From Pachyseris speciosa (taxonomy: Eukaryota; Cnidaria; Anthozoa; Scleractinia; Pachyseridae): a stretch of 64,000 nt of DNA. The DNA is taken from positions 1,505,001 through 1,569,000 of the forward strand of contig JAEMWC010000075.1 in NCBI GenBank assembly GCA_016490735.1. Reading direction: 5' to 3'. This document shows, one piece after another, positions 49,968 to 59,764 of the stretch. Positions within the stretch are counted from its first letter, which is position 1, and each line of letters opens with the position of its first letter. The notes under the pieces were generated by a model. The model saw only the letters and a program-made list of their open reading frames with translations. It was not told the DNA's origin and did no database searches. The translations under genes and the position numbers were made by a program.

Positions 49968-52900
49968 CTAGATAGACAGCTTGAGGAGTCCATTCTCTAT
50001 GGCACAGAAATCAGGTAAAACCCAATCGTCTCTAAAGCGAGCCTCAGTGAGGCGGAAAAAATCAAGGCGAATTCTTCGTCTTATGTCGCCGAGAACATAA
50101 TTGGTGATCGCGCGGTGGTCCTCGCGGCCATTGTAAAAAGTGGCCTTATTCCTAAAAATCCAGATGCCATAGAGAATGGACTTCACAACAAAACGTGTAA
50201 GCCGAGCCCGCTTACAATCACATGCGGGCCAGCGGAAAAAGAAAACAAACAGCACATTTACAACAAAGTTAGTCCCTAGAATCAGACTTAAAACAGGAAC
50301 AAAGTGGCGCCACACACGTTTAACGTGAGGGCAATTAATGAAAACGTGATCAATGGTCTCCCGCCTGGGACAGGAGGCACAAACTTCTGAATTGATATAG
50401 CCCCAGTTTTTGAGGGCATCTCGAGTTTTAACCCCTCGGAGAGTAATGAGCCAAGGAAGGTCATTCTTGAAATTCTCAGTAAAGTTGTCCCGAACGAGAG
50501 GCCAATGATCTTTCAAAGAAAAACCAGGGCCGAGTAAGGCAGTCCACTCGCGTGGGAGAATGGGCGGGGAAGACCTAAGCGACAAGAGAGCCGCATAGAT
50601 CTTCCTCGAAGACAAATCAGGAAGGTCAAGTTTATTCAAAGTATTCAGGCACGACTCATAGAAAGGCGTGGGCAAGGCCGCGCTAGGCGCCGAGACATCG
50701 CGCAACCCAGCCCACTGTGAGCGTAAACTGGATAAACGTCTACCAATGAAATATTTACACAGAAAGAAACTACTGTCGCTAGGGTCGTCAATAATAGCGA
50801 CAGCAGAAGCAAGTCTGAGAGCCTCACACTTTAGCTGAAGGTTACACAAGCTTAAACCCCCGGCATTAAGCGGAAGGCTGACAGACCTACGGCTAACCGT
50901 TTCAATTCGCGAGCCCCAAATAAAAGGCCAGACTAGTTGGTTAATCCGCGCGAGTACCCACGATGGCATAATCAAAACGCGAGACAGATATAAGAACTTA
51001 CTAAAACCCAAAATATTTACAATTAGACACTTACCAACAAAAGACAAAGAACGTAGCTTCCAGAGGTTAAGAGACTTCTCAAGCTTGTTCAACTTAGGTT
51101 GCCAATTGTCAACCTCAGTTGCAACAGTGCCGAAAGTAACACCAAGAATTTTCATCTTTTTAACCCACGTGAGGCCGAGGGGCTCGTCAGCGCGACTTCT
51201 CCAAGCCCCCAGCCACATCGCTTCCGTTTTTGAGCGGTTCAGCTTGGCCCCCGAACCCCTCTCGTAGACCGAAATGAGGTCAAAGAGTTTCACAAGAGAT
51301 CGAAAATCTTTTAAAATTGCCGTGGTGTCATCGGCATAAACACGTACTTTTGCTTGTTTCCCCCTGGCACCGGGCAAGAGAAAACCCCTAACCTCTGGGC
51401 AATTTCTGATCTGACAAGCTAAAGCCTCTACACATAGGATGTACAAAAGAGGAGATAAAGGATCTCCCTGACGTACCCCCCTGTGAAGAGGAATTTTCTC
51501 AGTTAACCAGCCGTTAAGGATTATGCGCATATGAGCGCCATTATAAAAAACAGAAATCCATTTACGGAAATTGGGGCCGAAACCCAAACGCTCTAAGAGA
51601 TCCATTAAAAAGGAACGATCCACGCGATCAAAAGCTTTTTCCTGATCAAGGCTGATCAAAATTGCTGTCTCATCGGTTCTTTCGATGTAGTCAAGAATAT
51701 CTCTGGTCAGAACTACATTTGATGAGATGGAACGGCCCGGCACGGAACACGTTTGATCAGGATCAACAATAGAGCCAATTACACGCGAAAGGCGAGAAGT
51801 GATAGTCTTCGAAATAATCTTATAATCAGCATTTAGGAGGCTAATCGGGCGCCAATTCTTAAGATTTTCAAAGTCACCACGTTTCTTATAAACGAGGCGC
51901 GTGGCACTGCCTTGCATTGATTCGCATAAACAGCCATCTTCAAAACATTCATTAGCAACTTGGAGCAACAAAGGCCCCAGAGAGTCCCAAAAATGGGAAA
52001 AAAATTCTACTGGAAAGCCGTCTGGTCCGGGGGCTTTCCCACAGCTAAGACCGCTAGCAGATTCAGCGAGCTCAGCGAGAGACAACGGTCCATCGCAAAG
52101 CTCGCGGTCGTCATCAGTAAGAAAGTTTGAAAAGCCATTTAGCAGAGATTGTTGACAATTTGCATCAATGACATCGGCCGAAAAAAGATTTGCATAAAAA
52201 AGCACGTGCGCTCGTTCAATCTCATCACGCGTGGACACTTTAACCCCAGCCTCATTAAGGATCGATGAGACAACATTTTTCTCGAATCGTTCACGTTCGA
52301 GACGGAAAAAATATCTCGTTGGCTTTTCGCCCTCTTCTAGCCATTGTGCACGGCTACGGATTTTTGCCCCTTCCAATTCCTGGAAAGCGATCGCTTTTAA
52401 CTGGCTTTCTAAACGAGCAATTTCGTCGGCGAGAGAAATATTGCCTTGTATCAAGCGTTGTTTACAATTAATTAAGCGATTAGTTAAGATAATACGCTCG
52501 CGGCAGAGAGACTTACGTTTATTTTTAGCAAAGGCAATGGTCTCGGCTCGAAGAGAGCGCTTTAAAAAATCCCACCAATCTTTAAGAGACCGAAAAGAAT
52601 TCCGGCAGGTTGAAAGGTCAACAATTCGTTCCGAAATAAAATCACAGTAATCGGTATCAGACAAAAGAGAAGTATTAAACTTCCAAAGTCCGGGCCCACG
52701 TGCATAGGAGTCATCGAGCGAGAAAACTAAATCAACAAAATCATGATCAGAGAACACACACGGAGAAATAGATGATGAAATAACGGAAGAAACTAAGTGT
52801 TGCGAAACAAAGAATTTATCCAAACGACTACCGATGGTATGGGAGGAATTAAACCACGATACCTCACGAGATCTAGGGTGTAATTTTCGCCAAACATCAG

Positions 52901-53402
52901 TAAAATTAAAGGCTGAACGAAAGTCAGACAAAAACTTGGCAGGATTGAAGTTGCCGCCAAACTTATCTAGATCTTTTTCATAACAATTAAAGTCACCACC
53001 GATGACACGCGAATCAGCTGGCAAGAAAAACTCATGCAGATTTTCAAAGAATACTTTTCGGTCCGTCAGATTGGTGGGTGCATAAATATTAACGAGATTA
53101 ACTTTAATACTACCTATTTGTACAAGTAAAGTAAGGACCCTCCCTGCTGAGTCTTTGCGCCAGTTTAAAACACGACCACTAAAATTTTCGGAGATCAAAA
53201 CAGCAACACCGCCTTGTCTACCGATGGCCGGGGACCAGAAACTTTGTCCCGGCCAAAGGGCAGACAAGCGAGCGGTTTCAGCGGTGTCAGAAACAACAGT
53301 TTCTTGAACAAAAACAAGATCAAAAAATTTCGCGCGATCAAAGATCAGTTGTTCTTTTCTGCGATCAAAGCCCCGGGAATTGATCGTAAGGAGCTTGAAA
53401 AC
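49968..53402 (-). CDS. ORF2 of E11: APE endonuclease-reverse transcriptase, uninterrupted
   Basis: About 1144 codons open from directly after the ORF1 stop TGA (53403-53405). The endonuclease begins FKLLTINSRGFDRRKEQ with no ATG before it. The next blocks are QETVVSD, GDFNCYEKDLDKF, SRLDKF and SDHDFVDL. RT blocks are RPISLLNADYK, QEKAFDRVD, RQGDPLSPLLY, and YADD near residue 687. The zinc motif CASCPRRETIDHVFINC is near residue 1010. The end, CAIENGLLKLSI, matches E3. The missing ATG implies readthrough of TGA, re-initiation at a non-AUG codon, or loss of the start. E3 has the same arrangement, so it is a family trait and not a chance defect. Confidence 0.9.
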   Translation of the reverse strand, partial: VFKLLTINSRGFDRRKEQLIFDRAKFFDLVFVQETVVSDTAETARLSALWPGQSFWSPAIGRQGGVAVLISENFSGRVLNWRKDSAGRVLTLLVQIGSIKVNLVNIYAPTNLTDRKVFFENLHEFFLPADSRVIGGDFNCYEKDLDKFGGNFNPAKFLSDFRSAFNFTDVWRKLHPRSREVSWFNSSHTIGSRLDKFFVSQHLVSSVISSSISPCVFSDHDFVDLVFSLDDSYARGPGLWKFNTSLLSDTDYCDFISERIVDLSTCRNSFRSLKDWWDFLKRSLRAETIAFAKNKRKSLCRERIILTNRLINCKQRLIQGNISLADEIARLESQLKAIAFQELEGAKIRSRAQWLEEGEKPTRYFFRLERERFEKNVVSSILNEAGVKVSTRDEIERAHVLFYANLFSADVIDANCQQSLLNGFSNFLTDDDRELCDGPLSLAELAESASGLSCGKAPGPDGFPVEFFSHFWDSLGPLLLQVANECFEDGCLCESMQGSATRLVYKKRGDFENLKNWRPISLLNADYKIISKTITSRLSRVIGSIVDPDQTCSVPGRSISSNVVLTRDILDYIERTDETAILISLDQEKAFDRVDRSFLMDLLERLGFGPNFRKWISVFYNGAHMRIILNGWLTEKIPLHRGVRQGDPLSPLLYILCVEALACQIRNCPEVRGFLLPGARGKQAKVRVYADDTTAILKDFRSLVKLFDLISVYERGSGAKLNRSKTEAMWLGAWRSRADEPLGLTWVKKMKILGVTFGTVATEVDNWQPKLNKLEKSLNLWKLRSLSFVGKCLIVNILGFSKFLYLSRVLIMPSWVLARINQLVWPFIWGSRIETVSRRSVSLPLNAGGLSLCNLQLKCEALRLASAVAIIDDPSDSSFFLCKYFIGRRLSSLRSQWAGLRDVSAPSAALPTPFYESCLNTLNKLDLPDLSSRKIYAALLSLRSSPPILPREWTALLGPGFSLKDHWPLVRDNFTENFKNDLPWLITLRGVKTRDALKNWGYINSEVCASCPRRETIDHVFINCPHVKRVWRHFVPVLSLILGTNFVVNVLFVFFFRWPACDCKRARLTRFVVKSILYGIWIFRNKATFYNGREDHRAITNYVLGDIRRRIRLDFFRLTEARFRDDWVLPDFCAIENGLLKLSI

Positions 53403-55320
53403 TCAGCAGGGGGGGTCTTTCCGCTTACGGGATTCCTTGTCCACGTCCATATCATTTTTGTCATCATCGTTATCGCTATCTGGCAGAGGGGGTTCCTCCG
53501 TGGCCGGCTTCACTGGTTGGGGCGCCAAAACTCGTGACGGTTGAGTGGGCTTGCGCACAGGAACCGTAGCTGGAACCAGCGGCGCAGGTTTTCGCCGGGC
53601 TATAGGTGGTCTTGCAGGCACAGGTGGTTTTGGCTTTAAAGGGGGACTCTCCTTGGTAGGGGGATTCCCGGCAATGACACACGATCAACCACGTCCGCCC
53701 ACGAAGTAGGAGCAGGTGTAGACGTGGGAGCTGACACAGAAACGGACGCTGGATCAGAAGCAGACGTCGGGACATCAGACATAGACTCAGGAACAACAAC
53801 AGACTCAGGAACAAACGAGACATTTTCTGATAACCCAGGGGAAGGCTTAGGAACGCTTGAGGCATTCTCCGATGACGCAGAGGAAGATTCGCAGCCAGAT
53901 TCAGGATTGGGTACAGTTTTCTCTGGTACAGGCTGAACAGGTTGAGATCGCAAAAGGCCCTGCGAATTGAGGAGAGGAGCTGAGCCGGGGGTAGTCGATG
54001 TCTCGTCGCTCGACTCCCCCAACTCACCAGCCGGAACGGACTCCACAACAACATCCTCAGAGGCTGAGAGATTCTCATCAGACAAATCAGGCGGCGATTC
54101 AGAGGCCTCTGTGTCGCCGCCAGCGGCTTCATCAGAGGCCTCTCCGGTAGGCTCACTGACATCCATACGCGATTCTGGGAACTGATCCGATGTACTCTGA
54201 TCGCGAACCCACGACAAATTCTCCTCCGGCTGGGCGGCCTGTGCGTTTGTGGCAGTTTCGGGCGTCTCATCGTGGGGGGATTGCGTGGCGCGTCGCGCGC
54301 GGCATCACGTTTCCACGTATGACTACATGCACGCGCCAAGTGTTGGCCGCTTTTACAAATACAGCAGTACATTGGCTTGATGCAATCTCGGGCCGTATGG
54401 CCAAGGCCGTCACAGTTAAAGCAAACGATATTCCTGCAATCAGCGGCTTTGTGGCCAGACCTATTACATTTCCTGCAGGTCGGGGTCTGGCCATCATGCG
54501 ATAAGCGTATCAAAAACTTTCCAAAGCGCAGAAAACTGGGAATCGCATTTTTTACCTGAACGCGATAATGTCTCAGGCCATTGAAAACATTGCCAAGTTT
54601 GTCCCGAAAAGTGCCGCGACGATGCCACGCGACCTCGCAGTACGGCGAAAGGCGATGGATAATTGCCGTATCGGGCAACTCGTACGGGGCATCGTAAACG
54701 GTGAGGAAAACTAAACTCTGCTCAGCAGTGTCAGGCACAAAAACTCTTCCAGGGCGTTTCGGCGCGGTGAAGGAACTTTTTGAAAGAAAAGTATCCCTAA
54801 TTAGCTGGTTCCGGAAGGTTATGAAAACCTCCCCAGAGGGTTTGCGCTGTAAACAACGCACGTGCTCAGGCCGAAAGCCCTCTTTCTCCAGCGCTTCAAA
54901 AATATCTGCCGCAGGCATGAACGCATCTGTTCGAAAGAAAGCAGAACAAGGCCTGTCTGGGACCACATTGTCCACGTGAAAATGCTCTCTCTCAAAGTCA
55001 CTGAGTCGAGTGTCCCTGCTCCGCGGTCGTTTGTTAGGTGTTTTTGTGGCCTCCGCATAATCTGCGTTAATTGGCAGTTGCTCCACGTGCAGGGAATCGA
55101 AATAGTCGCGCTCCAGGCGTGCAACTTCTTCGAGAAATACTGAATTTGCATCGGAAAACTCATCGTCTGATACTTCTTCATATATATCCGCTGTATGATT
55201 GCTGGTCTCACTAACACGGTCATCTTCACTAGACACATCTTGGATAATTACATCCTCATCAGGCACACGGGGTAGAGCAGATGCCAAAACATCGCGTTCG
55301 GTGATCTTTCGTACCGGCAT
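53403..55320 (-). pseudogene. ORF1 of E11: gag-like CCHC protein, two frameshifts
   Basis: ATG at 55320 (MPVRKITERD). An acidic N-terminus (YEEVSDDEFSDANS) is followed by an RRM-like region (VFLTVYDAPYELPD) and three knuckles: CRKCNRSGHKAADC, CFNCDGLGHTARDC, CCICKSGQHLARAC. The true frame then moves near 54220-54290 to 53636-54217 (Ser/Glu/Pro-rich) and again near 53630 to 53403-53621 (basic, PARPPIARRKPAPL, ending KRKDPPC). The order is set by comparison with E3. Confidence 0.82.
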
Positions 55321-55469
55321 CGCAGCAAAATCAGCAGAGCGTGCCGAAGCCGATACGGTTAAAATGGAAGTAAAGAAAAAACCTCAGGCCAAAAGGCCAG
55401 GGCTTCCGCCAGGAAAACAGCAAATCTGAAGAAAATCCGGCAGAGCTTCGCCTTACAACGTTAAACTTT

Positions 55470-55495
55470 TCTTAGCCAAAAGGCCGAGAAGCGAT
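55470..55495 (-). pseudogene. U2: U2 snRNA 5' end (nt 1-26), interrupted by E11
   Basis: In sense ATCGCTTCTCGGCCTTTTGG and CTAAGA. The promoter side is intact. Confidence 0.92.
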
Positions 55496-55966
55496 GCCCA
55501 AAATTGTTGGCCATAGCTAGGGTGGTTCTTAGCTGCTACCCTCGAGATATGGTGGCGCGAATACTGTCGCTTCCCGAGGTATCCTTCTCACAGCTTGTCC
55601 CCCCACCCACTCCCCCTAAGGGTACTGACAGATCTAGAGCACCAGAGGTATTTAGGTATCGGAAAATACTGCTAGCAAGGTTCAAAAATGGACCGTTGAC
55701 AAAAAGAAATTGCAAGTTAACATGAAAGTTAGCCCCTTGACACACAAAAAGTGTGGGAAAATCGATAACATTGAAACGAGGCAAGTCTTAACGATCTCCA
55801 TACGTTGCTGTCTATAGCTGAGTTTGCATTTGGAGGGAAGTTTTGGCGCGCGTAACATGCGTGAAATTATGAGTTACGTTGATGAGGAATACTACCCAAG
55901 CCAGTGTCAAGAAATGCCTCGTTTACACGTTCAGTATAAAAGAGTAAATTTGCACTGCCTTCTCTC
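55496..55966. other. U2 promoter and U2-to-5S spacer, unit with E11
   Basis: Same content as 8595-9065, with local substitutions near 55800-55890. No gene was recognised. Confidence 0.6.
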
Positions 55967-56027
55967 GTCTACGACCATACCACAGGGAAAACACCGGTTC
56001 TCGTCCGATCACCGAAGTTAAGCCCTG

Positions 56028-56062
<35 letters not shown>

Positions 56063-56086
56063 GGGAATACCCCGTGTTGTAGGCTT
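55967..56086 (+). rRNA. 5S rRNA: 5S ribosomal RNA, copy 7
   Basis: 120 nt, array consensus, intact A and C boxes, TTTT terminator. Confidence 0.95.
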
Positions 56087-56879
56087 TCCTTTTGCGTTTT
56101 GGCCACTTAAACTGAGCAATTTTCTTTTTCCCAACGGACATTGTTGCATTTCTAACAATTATCGGACGGCAAAATGGTCTTACAAACCAGAGAAAGGCCG
56201 ATAAATTCAATTTCAAATCTTGAAAACAGCGAACCCACGCTGGAAGTTCGTGAGCGCGCGAGAATGTTTAAGTTTCCCTTGTGACATCAAATTAACGCTT
56301 GTGACATCAAATTACCCGAATAACAATCGCCCAAGGGACATTTGCCGGCTATTTGACAACATTGCCACGCCTTCACGGCTTGAAACTACGTGCAAAGCAA
56401 GCAAATTCAACAATCGGCGAACGAGTACAATCAAACAACAACGTTCGCAACGATCTTTGCGACCATGGATCGCCGAACTTAACGGCTTCAAACAGCGCGA
56501 GCAGACCAAACAAGTTTTCAACGGCACTTCAAATGCTATCAGAACGGCAACAAAATAGAAAATTCTACTCACTATTGGCAGACAGAAATGTGTTCGGCTG
56601 GTTCTTCGACCGAGGTGAGGTTTGGTTGCTTGCTTCTCTTTTTTTTTCCGTATTTCCCCTTTCGCGCTGCAAGTGAACGCAGATCCAGAACAACGCGTAA
56701 ATCATTGCCATCTCTGTGTATAATAGAAAGAAATCACAAACACAAGCAAACCTACCTTTTCCTCGGCCTCGGCGAACGATGTGCATTTCAGCTCGCTCCG
56801 TCCGTTATCGATCTGCAACAAACCAATTCAAAACTTCCCCGCTCAGTTAATCAGTAACTAATTGCAACAACCGTCTAGG
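56087..56879. other. 5S-to-U1 spacer, unit with E12
   Basis: Conserved spacer, with the same short deletion before U1 as unit 2 (atttcagctcgctccg). No gene was recognised. Confidence 0.6.
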
Positions 56880-56880
56880 C

Positions 56881-56917
<37 letters not shown>

Positions 56918-56923
56918 ATTATA

Positions 56924-56966
<43 letters not shown>

Positions 56967-56967
56967 A

Positions 56968-57014
<47 letters not shown>

Positions 57015-57042
57015 ATCACAGTACCTCCCGCGTCAGGTAAGT
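56880..57042 (-). pseudogene. U1: U1 snRNA interrupted by E12 (nt 3 to 3' end)
   Basis: Complete from nucleotide 3. The 15-bp duplication ccgcgtcaggtaagt is at 57028-57042 and 59126-59140. Confidence 0.92.
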
Positions 57043-57062
57043 TTTTTTGTGTTTAAGGCGAA

Positions 57063-57100
57063 CAGGCAGCCCCCCGGTAGGGTGAGTGCAATGGCTCCTG
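57063..57100 (-). other. U1A-site hairpin in the E12 3' UTR
   Basis: Same sequence and pairing as the E10 hairpin at 47208-47245. The second ATTGCACTCC is at 57127-57145. Confidence 0.5.
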
Positions 57101-57193
57101 GACATAACAGTCAAATCCCACTCAAAGGCGGAGGAGTGCAATGCCAAAGAGAGGGTTCACCAAAAACGGAGGGGCACCGGCCGCCAACTTCGC

Positions 57194-57210
57194 CAGGGTG
57201 TCGAACCCTG
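57194..57210 (-). other. tRNA T-arm-like hairpin in the E12 3' UTR
   Basis: In sense CAGGG-TTCGACA-CCCTG, as in E10. Confidence 0.6.
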
Positions 57211-57363
57211 CCTCCACAAAAATTAAGACAACCTCCACACAACGGATACAGGGGAACCCGCACAGTAGACCAATTAAGGACACCGAGTGCAAGGAATCCC
57301 ACACAACGGAAACAAACACAAACACAAGAGCAGGCCACACGGGGTGAGGGACTCTCCGGCCAC

Positions 57364-58911
57364 TCACCCCGAGGAGCCAAACTCTACAGGAGGGAGGTCA
57401 GGTAACCGCGGGGCTATACCCTTCAACGGCAGGTAGGACGTCGGCCGCGACTCCGGGTGATTAGTGTAGAACAGATACCTACCGTACTGAGCGGACAGGT
57501 CCTGCTCCAACACCGCCCTAGTCAGCGAGCCAAGATCGATGTACGCATCCACCTCAGGGCTGCTCACCTCTGGATCCATGAGTAGCCGACGGTAACTCGA
57601 AGGCTCGAACACAGAAGGAGCAGCACACTCGCCACTGGAAAGACCATGGTCAAACACCCTGACGGGCGAGGGACCATTGCCGAACTGAAGACCAAAAGGA
57701 ACCAGCTCGGGGACAGGTGCCAGCGACTGAGTGTCAGCCAGACGGACCCTGTGGCCAAGCCTGATGCCACGGATCTCCTCCCACACAAGAGTGTCACGCC
57801 AGATCTCATCATGTGTACGGATCATCTTAGCAGATTGGCCGTCCGCAGAGCAGTCCACATCTGCCACAGAGTAGTCCGTGGTGGGGTCCGCAGAAGGGGC
57901 GGGCCACCACTGATCCACCGGGGCGGACCCCGGCATGGACACCACCTCGACAACCTTCAGCTTTTCAGCTGGGGCAGACTGCTCGGACGGGGAGTCCTCA
58001 CCCGAAGGGGGACGGGTCCTCCTCTTCCGATTACGTCGGCGCCGCTGGGGGAGGACATCAGCAGCAGCGGCGGCAGCAGCCGCAGCAGCCGCGACATCCT
58101 CGTCACCCTCGGCCGCCGAAACGAAACCGTCAGACTCATTCCCAGATGGACACTCCATCTCCGACTCAGCCTCAGAAGCAGCTTCAGCAGCGGCGTCAGC
58201 AGCAGCATCAGCGGCAGCGTCAGCAGGAGCCGGAGCAGGAGTCTCAGCACGACGACGAGGTGGAACTGGAGCACCGGAAGCGGCAGCCGGAGAACGGTTG
58301 GGCGCACCCCAGGCATTGCGGCACTCCCGGGCGACGTGGCCAGGACGACGGCAGCGGCGGCAGAGTCCATCCAGAGGACAGGACTTGCTCCGGTGACCGG
58401 TCTTACGGCAGATGGCGCAGAAGGCAGGCTGACGTCGGTACCAGACACGACACTCGAAGCCGGCGACCCGCACCAAACCAGGGACGTCCTTCGTCAGGGA
58501 GATCTTGACGACGCGATTGCCATCAAACACCCCCGGAAAGGCCTCGTACTGGGAACGCGTGACGGAGTGGACCTCACCATACGCCGAGAAGAAACTGACG
58601 ACGGTGGAGTCCGGAACCTCGCTGGGGCAGTCGCGGAGGTACACAAGCCGGGACTTGGTCTCAACGGCAACCACGCGCAGCGGGACGTTCTGAAAACGAA
58701 GGCCACTGTGAACAGCGGCATCACAATCGACAGTGTTTTTGTACGTGATGCGGACCGCACCATTGCGCAAAAACTGAACTGTCGACACAGCATCCTTGTT
58801 GACGGACTTCAGAAGCTCAGGGAGGACCTCCGAGGCGCCAACACTGGTGTAGACCGAGGCCGGAAAGAAGGCAACCAGGCTGTTGGGACACTGGAGCGCA
58901 TCAGTCGGCAT
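57364..58911 (-). CDS. Gag-like protein of E12, intact (515 aa)
   Basis: ATG at 58911 (MPTDALQCPNSLV); the open frame upstream has no ATG. Residues about 1-150 are two RRM-like segments (VSTVQFLRNGAVRITY; SRLVYLRDCPSEVPD with VVSFFSAYGEVHSV). Two CCHC knuckles follow, CAICRKTGHRSKSC and CRRCRRPGHVAREC. Then come repeated AADAAADA units, an acidic stretch, an Ala run and the basic cluster RRRRNRKRRTR, a possible nuclear signal. A separate C-terminal domain of about 170 residues (from MIRTHDEIWRDTLVWEE) ends VEFGSSG; I do not recognise it. Retention of a full frame in an element without RT suggests the protein is selected, perhaps to bind its own RNA. Confidence 0.9.
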   Translation of the reverse strand: MPTDALQCPNSLVAFFPASVYTSVGASEVLPELLKSVNKDAVSTVQFLRNGAVRITYKNTVDCDAAVHSGLRFQNVPLRVVAVETKSRLVYLRDCPSEVPDSTVVSFFSAYGEVHSVTRSQYEAFPGVFDGNRVVKISLTKDVPGLVRVAGFECRVWYRRQPAFCAICRKTGHRSKSCPLDGLCRRCRRPGHVARECRNAWGAPNRSPAAASGAPVPPRRRAETPAPAPADAAADAAADAAAEAASEAESEMECPSGNESDGFVSAAEGDEDVAAAAAAAAAAADVLPQRRRRNRKRRTRPPSGEDSPSEQSAPAEKLKVVEVVSMPGSAPVDQWWPAPSADPTTDYSVADVDCSADGQSAKMIRTHDEIWRDTLVWEEIRGIRLGHRVRLADTQSLAPVPELVPFGLQFGNGPSPVRVFDHGLSSGECAAPSVFEPSSYRRLLMDPEVSSPEVDAYIDLGSLTRAVLEQDLSAQYGRYLFYTNHPESRPTSYLPLKGIAPRLPDLPPVEFGSSG

Positions 58912-58939
58912 CACGGCAGAAATCGAAGCAGAACCCAAA

Positions 58940-58982
58940 AGTTAAGCCCTGCTCGACGCGGTGAAGAACCGGATGGGCAACC
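58940..58982 (+). promoter_or_regulatory. 5S-like internal control region, E12 (antisense)
   Basis: AGTTAAGCCCTG at 58940-58951, exactly 19 nt, then GGATGGGCAACC, 28 bp upstream of the gag ATG on the opposite strand. Confidence 0.7.
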
Positions 58983-59125
58983 AAGATGGCGGACCAAAAT
59001 GGCAACCCGAGAGCAGCGAAAAAATTCGCCAAAAAACTCCTCAAACAAAAGTCCGAGAAGCGACGCTCACCCAATTCGGAAAACCGTCAACCCCAAACCA
59101 AAAGGATAGGGCCTCCGGCCATACT

Positions 59126-59142
59126 CCGCGTCAGGTAAGTAT
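59126..59142 (-). pseudogene. U1: U1 snRNA 5' end (nt 1-17) with duplicated target, right of E12
   Basis: In sense ATACTTACCTGACGCGG, attached to the promoter region. Confidence 0.92.
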
Positions 59143-59341
59143 GAAATATTCTGCGGCTCTCGGCAACGGAAAAACTGCCTTACCCTCATATGCCTTGTGG
59201 TAACCAGGCCCAGGTCCGGCCAGGGAGCTGCTCTTTGTATCGTCACCGGATGTTCTAACGTGCCGTGTCTGCAATGGAGAGATAAGACGCAGTCCAGGTT
59301 CAGTTTTTTTTTTTGAGTTAAATATTTCTTCCCCAGGGGGA

Positions 59342-59492
59342 AGTGGGCCGCACTCGGAGGTAGTGCTATACCGAGGCAACCCGTGGCTGGGACGAGGCAA
59401 GCCTCTTTTCCACAGCCCAGTTCCAAAAATCAGTTTAATATATGAGCTGCTCAATGAACAGCGTATCAGATATTAAGCTGATAAGAACAGAT
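59342..59492 (-). pseudogene. U2: U2 snRNA 3' portion, interrupted by E13
   Basis: U2 nucleotides 38 to the 3' end, with Sm site and stem-loop IV region. Confidence 0.9.
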
Positions 59493-59725
59493 TTAGTATG
59501 TGAAAATGTTTATTCAAACATTAATGGCTATTTACAAAATCAAGAGTACTATATACAAGATAAAAAAGCGCTATTACATTTCACTACCTAGACATACAAT
59601 GATAATAACACCGGAGTAGGCGGAAAAACAAAGCATAAATACAAAACACAGTCCCAAGTAAGAGCCCCTGATGAGGGAGCAAACAGGATCAGCAAACGAG
59701 AGTCCATGATTATAATTACGCAAAG

Positions 59726-59744
59726 TCCACGAACAGCGCACGGA
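59726..59744 (-). other. 3' UTR hairpin of E13
   Basis: In sense TCCGTG-CGCTGTT-CGTGGA, identical to E7. Confidence 0.6.
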
Positions 59745-59764
59745 CGAAACTAACACACGAATAC

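Larger units (their letters stand above)
49655..55469 (-). mobile_element. E11: full-length APE non-LTR element in U2, best-preserved of the U2 group
   Basis: 5.8 kb. ORF2 is uninterrupted, ORF1 has two frameshifts. The 3' UTR hairpin is at 49926-49942. The 5' end has cagagcttcgccttacaacg as in E3. It is inserted between U2 nucleotides 26 and 38 with no visible duplication. Confidence 0.92.
57043..59125 (-). mobile_element. E12: gag-only non-LTR element in U1 with intact gag
   Basis: 2.08 kb with a perfect 15-bp target duplication, closely similar to E10 over its whole length. It carries the 5S-like block, both 3' hairpins and a single uninterrupted gag ORF. The A tail is short. Confidence 0.93.
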
